Shown here one piece after another: positions 7,248-14,736 of a stretch of DNA of 16,939 nt (its first letter is position 1; each line of letters begins with the position of its first letter). The stretch is from the NCBI GenBank assembly GCA_002419365.1, contig DIGA01000017.1:11235-28173 (forward strand), read 5' to 3'. The notes beneath the pieces were generated by a model. It searched no databases, had not been told where the DNA came from, and saw nothing but the letters and a program-made list of their open reading frames with translations. The position numbers and the translations under genes are program-made. Source of the stretch: Mageeibacillus sp. UBA5734 (lineage in GTDB: Bacteria; Bacillota; Clostridia; Saccharofermentanales; UBA5734).

Positions 7248-7732
7248 TCAATCTCCTGCATTGGTTTCATCAGGTTCAGTGATCTTTCGATTCCTCGCAT
7301 TGGTTTCGCCCAGTTTGCTTTCCAATGTGCTGACTTTGCGTTTGAATGGGTATTCTTTGGGATTCAATTTGGTTTTTGGATTTTTTTGAGAACTCTGGAT
7401 AAGCTCGTGATAGATGATCTGGCCTTTTTCAGGGGTAGCGCCCAAAATTTCGAACAAGCGCTGGCTGTTGACGTACACGGGACGTTTTGGGGCCATATCT
7501 GGATGCGCACGCCATCGGTAATCGGTCATTCTTTCATTCAGACCAGCTCGGACGGGATTGGACAACAGGTAAAAAATCACAGCGTGCAGGTATTTGTGAC
7601 CATTAACCTCTTGAGCTTGTCGAGCAGGACTGCTTTGTCAACATCGTCTGCGAGGATGTATTGATGCTTATGTCCACAATGGGTGATGTGGTAAATGCCG
7701 CCAGTTTTGAAATTTCATGATTGCATTCTCAT
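7248..7732 (-). pseudogene. Decayed REP-associated tyrosine transposase (RAYT, Y1_Tnp family)
   Basis: An intact start signal is present (AAGGAGAT, then ATG at 7732-7730) but a TGA stops the frame after five codons. The same frame then reads GGIYHITHCGHKHQYILADD and VDKAVLLDKLKR, the N-terminus of Y1/RAYT transposases. A second frame, whose open part starts at 7580, carries the C-terminal part: FYLLSNPVRAGLNERMTDYR and WRAHPDM, then a basic tail. The centre of the protein, which should hold the HUH motif and the catalytic Tyr (roughly 80 residues), is missing, and the two ends are in different frames. It is therefore inactive, with a nonsense codon, an internal deletion and a frameshift. The tail contains a short ETNA repeat (DNA GCATTGGTTTC at 7258 and 7298). 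Confidence 0.82.
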
Positions 7733-8103
7733 GACTGTTTATCTCCTTCATTTCATGGACTTGTGCGCACCTGGCTGGATTGAATATGGGCCCGATGCAC
7801 AGGAGGCGTTGAAATGAACTGAAGGAAATTGAGATGTTTGGTTCAAGTTTATCGGAATGATATCTGGCAGGAAAGTGGTTTCGCCACTACGATGATTTGT
7901 TTACCTTTGAAGGTTGCCGGGAAGCGGCTTCACCCACCTCTAGCATTTTCTTGCGGCAAGAAAGTCCTGCTCTTCTCGCACCTGACAACATTTCACTTAA
8001 AATATGAAAGATTTGTGACAAGCAAGTGAAGATTGTGTTGTGTTAGCCTGTGAGTGCAGGGTCGGGGAACGCCCCCGGCCAATACATGAGGAGGAAAGAA
8101 ATC
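7733..8103. other. Leader/intergenic region of the sugar transporter operon
   Basis: No credible gene; short open frames here lack coding character and ribosome binding sites. It holds the ribosome binding site of the transposase remnant (left end), a 17-bp palindrome (7947-7963), a weak promoter-like pair (CTGACA at 7982 and TATGAA at 8003, spacing only 15) in an AT-richer stretch, and the strong GAGGAGG ribosome binding site of chvE (about 8089-8095). Confidence 0.6.
7947..7963. promoter_or_regulatory. 17-bp palindrome, candidate operator of the sugar transporter operon
   Basis: TTTCTTGC-G-GCAAGAAA is a perfect inverted repeat with 8-bp arms and one central base. It lies about 140 bp upstream of the chvE start and just before the AT-rich, promoter-like stretch. 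With no loop and no T tract it suits a dimeric regulator better than a hairpin. The regulator is unknown. Confidence 0.45.
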
Positions 8104-9282
8104 ATGAAATCTGTCAAGAAATCAGTTGCACTCGTTCTGGTTCTGACGCTGATGCTGGCTCTGTTTGGTATCGCAGGCTGTGCGTCGACTTCCACCACCG
8201 CTGCTCCGGCCGGAACGACCGCTGCCGGCGAAACCACTGCTGCTCCCGCTTCTGGCGGCCTCGACGTTGGTATCGTTTTGCCGACCAAGGACGAACCCCG
8301 CTGGGTCCAGGACGAGGGCCGTTTCACCGCTGCCCTGCAAGAAGCAGGCTTCAAATCTGAAGTTCTCTTCAGCCAAGGTTCCTCTGCTACTGAAAAATCG
8401 AATGTTGAAGCGCTGATCACCAAGGGCATCAAAGTCCTGATCATCTGTCCGCAGGACGGCGATGCTGCCGCTGCCGCCGCTGACGCTGCCGCCGCTGCTG
8501 GTGTCAAGGTCATCTCCTACGACCGCCTGATCACCTCCAGTGAAAACGTCAACTACTACGTGACCTTTGACAGCATTGCTGTCGGCGCTGCCCAGGGCCA
8601 GTACCTGATTGACAAAGCCACCGCTGCCGGCGCCAAGGGTGCCCCGCTCTATCTGTATGCCGGTGCGTCCTCCGACAACAACGCCTTCCTGTTCTTCGAA
8701 GGTGCCTGGAACGTGCTGCAGCCCAAGATCGCTGACGGTACTTTCGTGATCAAGAACTCGGCCGAAGCTGTCAAACTGCAGGCCAAGGCTACTCTGACCC
8801 GTGACGAAATGGCCGCCATCATTGGCCAGGTCACAACCAACTGGGACTTCAACGAAGCCAAGAACAAAGCCGAAGCCCACCTGACCAATGCCACCGCTGC
8901 CGACAAGGGCGATGTCTACATCCTCGCTCCGAACGACGGTACCGCCCGTTCCATCGCTGACACCTTTGCCGCTGACAAAGACGTCACCAGCTTCGTCGTC
9001 ACCGGCCAGGACGCAGAAAAAGCTTCTGTCCAGTACATCATCGATGGCAAGCAGAGCATGACCGTTTTCAAAGATGTCCGCAGCCTCGTTGCCGACTCGA
9101 TCACCATGGCTGTCTCCATCCTCAAGGGTGAAGAACCGCAGACCACTGGTTCCTACAACAACAAGAAGGTTGATGTCAAAGCCAAGCAGACCGAAGTCAT
9201 CGTCGTCGACCAGGCGACTGTCAAGTCCGCTCTGATCGATTCCGGCTACTATGCCGCTTCCGATTTCACCGGCCTGAACTAA
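8104..9282 (+). CDS. chvE: Multiple-monosaccharide ABC transporter, sugar-binding lipoprotein (ChvE-like)
   Basis: A 392-residue extracytoplasmic binding protein that captures monosaccharides (the family binds glucose, galactose, arabinose, xylose and related sugars) and delivers them to MmsA/MmsB. A signal peptide ends in the lipobox IAGC (C26), followed by a Thr/Ala/Pro/Gly linker to about residue 52. The periplasmic-binding fold begins LDVGIVLPTKDEPRWVQDEG. ChvE-like landmarks are KVISYDRLI (135-143), NYYVTFDSIAVG (150-161) and VVTGQDAEKASVQYIIDGKQ. The start at 8104 follows GAGGAGG closely; the longer frame starting at 8050 is not expected. A run of Ala residues (121-132) is notable but in frame. 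It is first in the operon, with a hairpin after its stop that may raise its mRNA level over the rest. Sugar specificity cannot be fixed. Confidence 0.93.
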   Translation: MKSVKKSVALVLVLTLMLALFGIAGCASTSTTAAPAGTTAAGETTAAPASGGLDVGIVLPTKDEPRWVQDEGRFTAALQEAGFKSEVLFSQGSSATEKSNVEALITKGIKVLIICPQDGDAAAAAADAAAAAGVKVISYDRLITSSENVNYYVTFDSIAVGAAQGQYLIDKATAAGAKGAPLYLYAGASSDNNAFLFFEGAWNVLQPKIADGTFVIKNSAEAVKLQAKATLTRDEMAAIIGQVTTNWDFNEAKNKAEAHLTNATAADKGDVYILAPNDGTARSIADTFAADKDVTSFVVTGQDAEKASVQYIIDGKQSMTVFKDVRSLVADSITMAVSILKGEEPQTTGSYNNKKVDVKAKQTEVIVVDQATVKSALIDSGYYAASDFTGLN

Positions 9283-9314
9283 GCCTTTGGATCCCGTCCC
9301 ATCTTCTGCCCCCA

Positions 9315-9338
9315 AAACCAGATCATCTCCTCTGGTTT
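9315..9338 (+). other. Hairpin after chvE, possible mRNA-stabilising or attenuating element
   Basis: AAACCAGA (9315-9322) and TCTGGTTT (9331-9338) are perfect 8-bp arms with an 8-base loop, 33 bp after the chvE stop. No T tract beyond TTT follows. Such hairpins after binding-protein genes often protect the upstream message or partly stop transcription, giving more binding protein than ATPase. Confidence 0.55.
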
Positions 9339-9450
9339 GACCCCTCGGATTGTTGACAGCAGGATCGTGGCAGCCGCAAGGTTGCTGCGATTCTGCCCTG
9401 TCAGGGGACATTTTTACCAAACTTTACTATTTACTCAGCGATCGTTGTTA

Positions 9451-9456
9451 TACAAT
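9451..9456 (+). promoter_or_regulatory. Possible internal -10 box before mmsA
   Basis: TACAAT lies within TATACAAT, in an AT-rich patch 60 bp upstream of mmsA, inside the unusually long 233-bp chvE-mmsA gap. No clear -35 at 17 bp (TATTTA is found there). It is a weak candidate for an internal promoter. Confidence 0.25.
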
Positions 9457-9515
9457 TTAAATAACCGCCCGGTCTGTTCAGTTTTCAGCGACCAGATCAT
9501 CCATTACGAAGGGAA

Positions 9516-11057
9516 GTGTTGAAAGAAGTGTCACAATCAACTGACTACATTCTGGAAATGCGCAACATCACCAAGGAATTTCCTGGCGTCAAGGCCCTGA
9601 GCAACGTCAACTTCCGCGTCAAGCGGGGCGAAATCCATTGTCTGGTTGGTGAAAACGGCGCAGGCAAATCGACCTTGATGAAGGTCCTCTCCGGCGTCTA
9701 TCCGCACGGTGACTACACGGGGGACATCGTCCTCAATGGCCAGGTACAATCGTACCGCGGCATCGCGGATTCCGAAAAAGCGGGCATCGCGATCATTTAC
9801 CAGGAACTGGCCCTGGTTCCGGACATGACCATCTACGAAAACATCTACCTCGGTCATGAGATTAAAAAAGGGCGCACTGTCGACTGGAACGAAACGATTG
9901 TCCAGGCGACGAAAATGCTGGAAAAAGTCAAGCTCAAGGTCAATCCCGAGACGAAAGTCAAGGACATGGGTGTCGGCAAGCAGCAGTTGGTCGAGATCGC
10001 CAAGGCATTTTCCAAGAACATCAAGCTTCTGATCCTCGACGAACCGACCGCCGCCCTGAACGAAGACGACTCCGAGAACCTGTTGAAGCTTTTGAAAGAG
10101 CTGCGCGCAGAAGGCATCACCTCGATCATGATTTCGCATAAGCTCAAGGAAGTCATCTCGATCGCCGATACGGTCACCGTCCTGCGCGATGGCCAGACGA
10201 TTTGCTCCCTCGATGCCGCCAAAGGCGAGGTCACCGAACCGGTCCTGATCAAGAACATGGTCGGCCGGGCAATCGATGACATTTATCCGAAACGGCCGAA
10301 AAAGCCGCAGGGCGACAAAGTGCTCGAAGTTAGCAACTGGACCGCTTATGACCCGGCTGTCGGGCGCAATATTCTGAAGGATGTCAATTTCAACGTCCGC
10401 CGTGGTGAGGTCATTGGCCTGTCGGGCCTGATGGGCGCCGGGCGCACCGAGCTGGCCTTGTCGATTTTCGGCAATCCACGGGATTACAAGATCCAGGGCG
10501 AAATGAAACTCAACGGTGAAGCGGTCTCCCTGAAATCGCCCGGCCAGGCAATCAAGAGAGGCATTGCCTACGTCACCGAAGATCGCAAAGGTGACGGTCT
10601 GATCCTGATCGATGATATCAAGCAGAACATCACCCTGGCCAACCTCAAATCCCTGGCCAAGAACGGTGTCATTGATGAGAACGAGGAGATCAAGGTCGCC
10701 AACCAGTATAAAGACGACCTCACGATCAAGGCACCGAGCATTGAAATGAAGACAGGCAAGCTGTCCGGCGGCAACCAGCAGAAGGTTTCCCTCGGCAAAT
10801 GGCTGTTCACCCAGCCGAAGATCCTGATCCTCGATGAACCGACCCGTGGCATCGACGTTGGTGCCAAATTCGAAATCTACTCCATCATGAATCAGCTGAT
10901 CGAACAAGGACTGAGCATCATCATGATTTCGTCGGAGCTGCCGGAAGTCCTTGGCATGAGCGACCGCATCTATGTCGTTGCCGAAGGCAAGATCACTGGC
11001 GAGCTGCCGATCGAAGAAGCGACCCAGGACGTCATCATGGCCCTGGCTACGGTCTGA
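9516..11057 (+). CDS. mmsA: Multiple-monosaccharide ABC transporter, double ATP-binding subunit
   Basis: A 513-residue cytoplasmic ATPase with two fused ABC domains that powers sugar import with MmsB. Domain 1 has Walker A GENGAGKST (45-53), a divergent signature VGKQQLVEIAK (153-163) and Walker B LLILDEPTAAL (171-181). Domain 2 has a degenerate Walker A, GLMGAGRTE (304-312, Lys replaced by Arg), signature LSGGNQQKVSLGKWL (416-430) and Walker B ILILDEPTRGID (436-447). This one-good, one-degenerate pattern is standard for the sugar-importer class (GguA/XylG/RbsA). The start is uncertain: GTG at 9516 is very close to the AAGGGA ribosome binding site, and TTG at 9519 has better spacing, a three-base difference. 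It is second in the operon. Confidence 0.94.
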   Translation: MLKEVSQSTDYILEMRNITKEFPGVKALSNVNFRVKRGEIHCLVGENGAGKSTLMKVLSGVYPHGDYTGDIVLNGQVQSYRGIADSEKAGIAIIYQELALVPDMTIYENIYLGHEIKKGRTVDWNETIVQATKMLEKVKLKVNPETKVKDMGVGKQQLVEIAKAFSKNIKLLILDEPTAALNEDDSENLLKLLKELRAEGITSIMISHKLKEVISIADTVTVLRDGQTICSLDAAKGEVTEPVLIKNMVGRAIDDIYPKRPKKPQGDKVLEVSNWTAYDPAVGRNILKDVNFNVRRGEVIGLSGLMGAGRTELALSIFGNPRDYKIQGEMKLNGEAVSLKSPGQAIKRGIAYVTEDRKGDGLILIDDIKQNITLANLKSLAKNGVIDENEEIKVANQYKDDLTIKAPSIEMKTGKLSGGNQQKVSLGKWLFTQPKILILDEPTRGIDVGAKFEIYSIMNQLIEQGLSIIMISSELPEVLGMSDRIYVVAEGKITGELPIEEATQDVIMALATV

Positions 11058-11064
11058 TCAACAT

Positions 11065-11080
11065 CCAGAGACGTCTCTGG
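11065..11080 (+). other. 16-bp palindrome between mmsA and mmsB
   Basis: CCAGAGAC followed directly by GTCTCTGG is a perfect palindrome starting 7 bp after the mmsA stop. As RNA it can form a 6-bp stem with a 4-base loop. It may stabilise or process the message, or be a protein site. No T tract is present, so it is not a normal terminator. Confidence 0.5.
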
Positions 11081-11145
11081 CACCATCTGAGCTCGGTCTG
11101 AACAGCTGAACGGATTACCAACGCCCATCCATAGGAGGAATCATT

Positions 11146-12318
11146 ATGGGTTTCATCACTGAAATGAAAGATCTTTTGAAAAAGAACATCCGTGACTACG
11201 GTATGTACATCGCGCTCGTTGTCATCATGGCGGTTTTTGCCGTCCTGACGGACGGGACATTCATCTCGTCGCGCAACATTTCCAAGCTGATCGACGCAAC
11301 CGGCTACATCGCCGTTCTCGCGGTCGGCATGACTCTGGTCATCGTCATTCGCCACATTGATTTGTCCGTCGGCTTTGCAGCTGGCTTCCTCGGTGCTGTC
11401 GCGGCCATTTTGCTGACGAGTGCCAAGTTGCCGGTTGTGGTCGTCGTTCCGATCATCCTGGTCCTCGGTATTGTGGTGGGCCTGTTGACCGGTTTCTTTG
11501 TTGCCCGCGTCGGTATCCCGGCCTTTGTTGCTTCGCTGGCTGGCATGCTCATTTACCGCGGCGCCCTGCTCCAGGTCACTCAGAAGACTGGTACCATCAT
11601 TGTTCCAAATGCCAGCTTCAATGCAATCGGCAATGGTTATATCCCGGATATCGCGATTTTGCCGAATAACCATTTCATCACACTGGTGCTCGGTGCCCTG
11701 GCGATTGTGTTCATGGTCATCAGTGAAAGCAACACCCGCCGCAACAAAGTCAAATACAATTTCGAAGTTGTCTCTGGCACAATCTTTGCGATCAAACTGG
11801 TTTTCGTCTCCCTGATCATCGCCTACATTTCCTTCATCCTTTCCCAGTTCAATGGTTTGTCCTGGACCACAGTCATCGTCATCGTCGTCACCGCGATCTA
11901 TCATTTTGTGACGAACCGCACGGTCGTCGGCCGCCACATCTACGCCGTTGGTGGCAATCCAGAAGCGGCCAAGTTGTCTGGTATCAGTGTCAAGGCGATC
12001 ACATTCCTGGTCTTTGGCTCGATGGGCCTCCTGACTGCCATGTCCGGTATCCTCTACACCGCCCGCTTGCAGTCAGCTACCACAACAGCCGGTACGCTGT
12101 TTGAACTCGATGCCATCGCTGCCGCTTATGTCGGTGGTGTCTCCGCTGCCGGCGGCGTCGGCAAAGTCACCGGATCAATCATCGGCGCGCTGGTCATGGC
12201 CTCCCTGATCAGCGGCATGAACCTGATGGGCGTCGACATCTCCTGGCAGTACATCATCCGCGGCGCCGTCCTCGTTCTCGCCGTCGTCTTCGACGTCATG
12301 ACCCGCAACAAAAAATAA
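11146..12318 (+). CDS. mmsB: Multiple-monosaccharide ABC transporter, permease subunit
   Basis: A 390-residue integral membrane protein of the branched-chain/ribose-type permease family (BPD_transp_2), forming the sugar channel with MmsA. Multiple hydrophobic helices run throughout. Conserved permease features are HIDLSVGFAAGFLGA (70-84), AVGGNPEAAKLSGI (267-280), the coupling-helix region that contacts the ATPase, and AAYVGGVSAAGGVGKVTGSI (327-346). The protein is slightly longer than ribose permeases because of an extra hydrophobic segment around 205-255, as in GguB/MmsB proteins. The start follows TAGGAGGAATCATT, a strong ribosome binding site. It is the last gene of the operon, followed by an intrinsic terminator. 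Confidence 0.94.
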   Translation: MGFITEMKDLLKKNIRDYGMYIALVVIMAVFAVLTDGTFISSRNISKLIDATGYIAVLAVGMTLVIVIRHIDLSVGFAAGFLGAVAAILLTSAKLPVVVVVPIILVLGIVVGLLTGFFVARVGIPAFVASLAGMLIYRGALLQVTQKTGTIIVPNASFNAIGNGYIPDIAILPNNHFITLVLGALAIVFMVISESNTRRNKVKYNFEVVSGTIFAIKLVFVSLIIAYISFILSQFNGLSWTTVIVIVVTAIYHFVTNRTVVGRHIYAVGGNPEAAKLSGISVKAITFLVFGSMGLLTAMSGILYTARLQSATTTAGTLFELDAIAAAYVGGVSAAGGVGKVTGSIIGALVMASLISGMNLMGVDISWQYIIRGAVLVLAVVFDVMTRNKK

Positions 12319-12361
12319 GCTGCCATTCCACAATCACACCCTACGTACCAACACACAAATC

Positions 12362-12400
12362 GAGCCTGGCACCCGGAAACCGCTGGTGCCAGGCTCTTTT
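12362..12400 (+). terminator. Intrinsic terminator of the chvE-mmsA-mmsB operon
   Basis: GAGCCTGGCACC (12362-12373) and GGTGCCAGGCTC (12385-12396) form a perfect 12-bp stem with an 11-base loop, followed by TTTT. It lies 44 bp after the mmsB stop. Confidence 0.93.
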
Positions 12401-12419
12401 GCGGTGGTTGGATGGAAAA

Positions 12420-12477
12420 GGGACCCGGTCCCGATATTGCAAACCGATATCGGTTTACGATATCGGGACCGGGTCCC
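12420..12477. repeat. 58-bp nested palindrome, REP-like element candidate
   Basis: Outer arms GGGACCCGGTCCCGATAT (12420-12437) and its exact reverse complement (12460-12477) flank an inner perfect palindrome AAACCGAT-ATCGGTTT (12441-12456). The three-base spacers on either side are almost complementary. The outer 13 bases of each arm are palindromes themselves (GGGACC-C-GGTCCC and GGGACC-G-GGTCCC). The whole is symmetric about 12448.5. It is not followed by a T tract on the plus strand and comes after a complete terminator, so it is unlikely to be one. REP-type elements spread by RAYT transposases look like this, and a RAYT remnant lies 4.7 kb away. Confidence 0.85.
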
Positions 12478-12758
12478 AAATTTGGCAGGTGATTGGTTTT
12501 GAGCGTAAGTACACTATTTTATAAAAAGAACGTTGCAATTTGGATTCAGTCTTTGAAATGTTGGCCAGATTCGATCACAAGCACACAAAAAGTTCATAAT
12601 TTTTGTTGTCTTTGTCTATTGTATAAAATAAATTTTGCCAGTAGGATGGTTTTGGATCAGGTGATTTCCTGGGCAGGAGGCCTGGGCCAGATTGCAAGAA
12701 CTGATTTTACCAAGCGACCCACAAGGCGGGTTCCGGTTGTCCCACAGGAGGAACGGTT

Positions 12759-13247
12759 ATGCCTTTTACACACGATATGAATAAGAATTCCTTTGCCTTG
12801 ATCCGTGAGATCAAGTCGGTCCAGAACCAGCTCCTGGTTCACGATTTGCCACTGATCGACCAATTGACCACACTGGTGTTGCGCAACGCGACGGTTGACC
12901 AGTCCGAGTTGCGCGAAATCCGTTTTCTGTTCGTCAAGCTTCTTTCCATGCTGTCAGTCCATATCCAGCGCGAGAGCAAAATCGTCTACCCGACGTTGCT
13001 GCGCCACGAGGCAGATGCAGCCCCGCTCAGCCTGGCAGTCGAGCATGTCACAGATTCGCTCAAAGAGCACGACCAGATCATGGATGTTCTACGTCAGCTG
13101 CGCCAGGTGACCCATAACTACCGCCCCGATTACCGGGCCAGCAGCGAAATCAAACTGACCTATGAAAAACTGCAGGCGCTGGAAAAAGCGACCATCGAGC
13201 TGATTCATTTCGAAAACACCCAGGCATACGACGGCTACACAGCCTGA
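12759..13247 (+). CDS. Hemerythrin-like/RIC (YtfE/ScdA)-related diiron protein lacking the N-terminal ScdA domain
   Basis: A 162-residue all-helical cytoplasmic protein resembling the C-terminal hemerythrin-like domain of RIC/YtfE, which repairs iron-sulfur centres after nitric oxide or oxidative damage. Likely ligands are H28, H68 and E72 (HIQRESKIVYP, matching HxxKEExxLFP), H104 (KEHDQIMDVLRQLRQVT) and E152 (HFEN, matching HxxLENN). The His expected four residues before E152 is L148; the only nearby His is H150. The Cys-containing ScdA_N domain of full RIC proteins is absent, not merely out of frame. The start at 12759 follows ACAGGAGGAACGGTT; M7 is an alternative. It may instead be a general oxygen- or NO-binding hemerythrin-like protein. 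Family membership is fairly sure, function less so. Confidence 0.72.
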   Translation: MPFTHDMNKNSFALIREIKSVQNQLLVHDLPLIDQLTTLVLRNATVDQSELREIRFLFVKLLSMLSVHIQRESKIVYPTLLRHEADAAPLSLAVEHVTDSLKEHDQIMDVLRQLRQVTHNYRPDYRASSEIKLTYEKLQALEKATIELIHFENTQAYDGYTA

Positions 13248-13270
13248 TCCGCCAACGTATCTCCAGCTAC

Positions 13271-13299
13271 TTCGCGATGCAACGATCCTGCGCTATACT
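13271..13299 (+). promoter_or_regulatory. Candidate promoter of the aspA-hydF operon
   Basis: The -35-like box TTCGCG (13271-13276) and -10 box TATACT (13294-13299, 5/6) are exactly 17 bases apart. The -10 ends 41 bp before the aspA start codon. The -35 match is poor (3/6). Confidence 0.45.
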
Positions 13300-13340
13300 G
13301 AGGAGCGGATTGCTTTGTTTCACGAGATGGAGGCCTGCCC

Positions 13341-14735
13341 ATGCGGATCGAGCGCGATACTCACGGTGAAATGACACTGGATGACCAGTGCTATTACGGT
13401 TTACAGACCGCACGAGCCAGGGAGAATTTCCCGATCCTGCGCCAGCCGGTGCATCCGGACCTGGTCAGGGCACTGGTTCAGGTCAAAAAAGCCGCCGTCC
13501 TGACCAATCTCCAGCACGCTTTCATCGATCCGGAAATCGGCCGGGCCATCGGCCAGGCCTGTGACGAGGTGCTCGCGGGCGCCCTCCAGGACCAGTTTGT
13601 GGTCGATGCCTTGCAAGGCGGCGCCGGTACCTCTGCCAATATGAATGTCAATGAAGTCCTGGCCAACCGGGCCCTGGAAATCCTCGGCGCAACGAAGGGC
13701 GACTATGCCCGCCTTCACCCGATCGATCATGTCAACCTGTTCCAATCTACCAACGATGTCTTCCCGACTGCCGTGCGGATTGCCGCGATTGGCCGGCTCA
13801 AGTCGGTCAGCGAACAGTTTGCCCGGCTCCAGACCGCCCTGCAGGAAAAAGAGCAAGCCTTTGCTGCGATCCTGAAAGTCGGCCGCACCCAGCTCCAGGA
13901 CGCCGTTCCGGTCACCCTCGGCCAGGAGTTCGGTGCCTGGGCCCAGGCGATCGCGCGCGACCGCTGGCGCCTGTACAAAGTCGAGGAACGGCTGCGCCAG
14001 GTCAATATCGGTGGCACGGCCGTCGGCACGGGGATCAACGCCCCGCGCAAATACCTTTTCACCATGATCGACAAGCTGCGTGACGTCACCGGCCTCGGCC
14101 TGGCCCGCGCCGAATACCTGATGGACCCGACCCAGAACAATGACGTCTTCGTCGAGGTTTCCGGCCTGCTGAAAACAGCCGCTGTCAACCTCGGCAAAAT
14201 CGCCAACGACCTGCGCCTGCTGTCTTCCGGGCCACGAGCCGGCCTGGGCGAAATCCGCCTGCCGGCCTTGCAGTCAGGCTCTTCGATCATGCCGGGCAAG
14301 GTCAATCCCGTCCTGCCCGAGGCCGTCAACCAGGTCGCCTACCAGATCATGGCCAATGATCTGGCGATCACTCTCGCCGCCCAGGGTGGCCAGCTCGAGC
14401 TCAATGCCTTCCTGCCGCTGATCGCTCACAACCTGCTGCAAATGCTCGATCTGCTCGACCACATGGTGCCCTTGTTTATTGACAAATGCATTGCCGGCAT
14501 CGCCCCTGATGAAGCACGCTGCCGTGAACTGCTCGAGCGTTCGACGGCAATCGTCACAGCTCTGACCGGCCACATTGGCTACGACCAGGCAGCTGGAATT
14601 GCAGCCGAGTGCCTGTCCAGCGGCGAAACGGTGCGCACCCTGCTGATCCGCCATGGACTTCTGTCGACTGAACAGCTGGATAAAATCCTCGCCCCCGAAA
14701 CCATGACCAGCCCTGGAATCCCGGGCAGCAAATAA
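13341..14735 (+). CDS. aspA: Aspartate ammonia-lyase (aspartase)
   Basis: A 464-residue cytosolic enzyme of the fumarase/aspartase superfamily that splits L-aspartate to fumarate and ammonia. Conserved regions in order are ERDTHGE with YYGLQTARARENF (4-30), GGAGTSANMNVNEVLANR (93-110), STNDVFPTA (136-144), GRTQLQDAVP (181-190) and the catalytic flexible loop GSSIMPGKVNP (313-323, base Ser in the SS pair). Gln184 in GRTQLQ, where class II fumarases have the His of GRTHLQ, points to aspartase rather than fumarase. The start is set by TGGAGG 7 bp upstream. It is 72 bp ahead of hydF and probably co-transcribed, a pairing seen with hydrogenase maturation genes in other anaerobes. Confidence 0.93.
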   Translation: MRIERDTHGEMTLDDQCYYGLQTARARENFPILRQPVHPDLVRALVQVKKAAVLTNLQHAFIDPEIGRAIGQACDEVLAGALQDQFVVDALQGGAGTSANMNVNEVLANRALEILGATKGDYARLHPIDHVNLFQSTNDVFPTAVRIAAIGRLKSVSEQFARLQTALQEKEQAFAAILKVGRTQLQDAVPVTLGQEFGAWAQAIARDRWRLYKVEERLRQVNIGGTAVGTGINAPRKYLFTMIDKLRDVTGLGLARAEYLMDPTQNNDVFVEVSGLLKTAAVNLGKIANDLRLLSSGPRAGLGEIRLPALQSGSSIMPGKVNPVLPEAVNQVAYQIMANDLAITLAAQGGQLELNAFLPLIAHNLLQMLDLLDHMVPLFIDKCIAGIAPDEARCRELLERSTAIVTALTGHIGYDQAAGIAAECLSSGETVRTLLIRHGLLSTEQLDKILAPETMTSPGIPGSK

Positions 14736-14736
14736 A

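Larger units (their letters stand above)
12319..12758. other. Intergenic region between mmsB and the RIC-like gene
   Basis: No gene is seen. It contains the mmsB terminator (12362-12400), a 58-bp nested palindrome (12420-12477), an AT-rich stretch (about 12485-12660) with TATAAAAT near 12622 that may hold the promoter for the next gene, and the CAGGAGG ribosome binding site of that gene (about 12745-12751). Open frames in this area lack coding character. Confidence 0.6.

Noticed and set aside
7230..7265. tRNA-like T-arm (GGTTCAATCTCC)
   Set aside because: The flanking bases do not form a 5-bp T stem, and no anticodon arm or acceptor stem can be built upstream.
7829..8029. Plus-strand open frame of 66 codons in the chvE leader
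   Set aside because: No ribosome binding site or recognisable domain, and it covers the palindrome and promoter-like region.
8122..9420. Long minus-strand open frame (432 codons) opposite chvE
   Set aside because: A shadow of a strongly coding plus-strand gene in GC-rich DNA; the protein has no family features.
9537..10907. Long minus-strand open frame (456 codons) opposite mmsA
   Set aside because: Antisense shadow; the mmsA frame has all ABC motifs.
12493..12780. Plus-strand open frame of 95 codons before the RIC-like gene
   Set aside because: No ribosome binding site, atypical composition, and it overlaps the well-supported start of the next gene.
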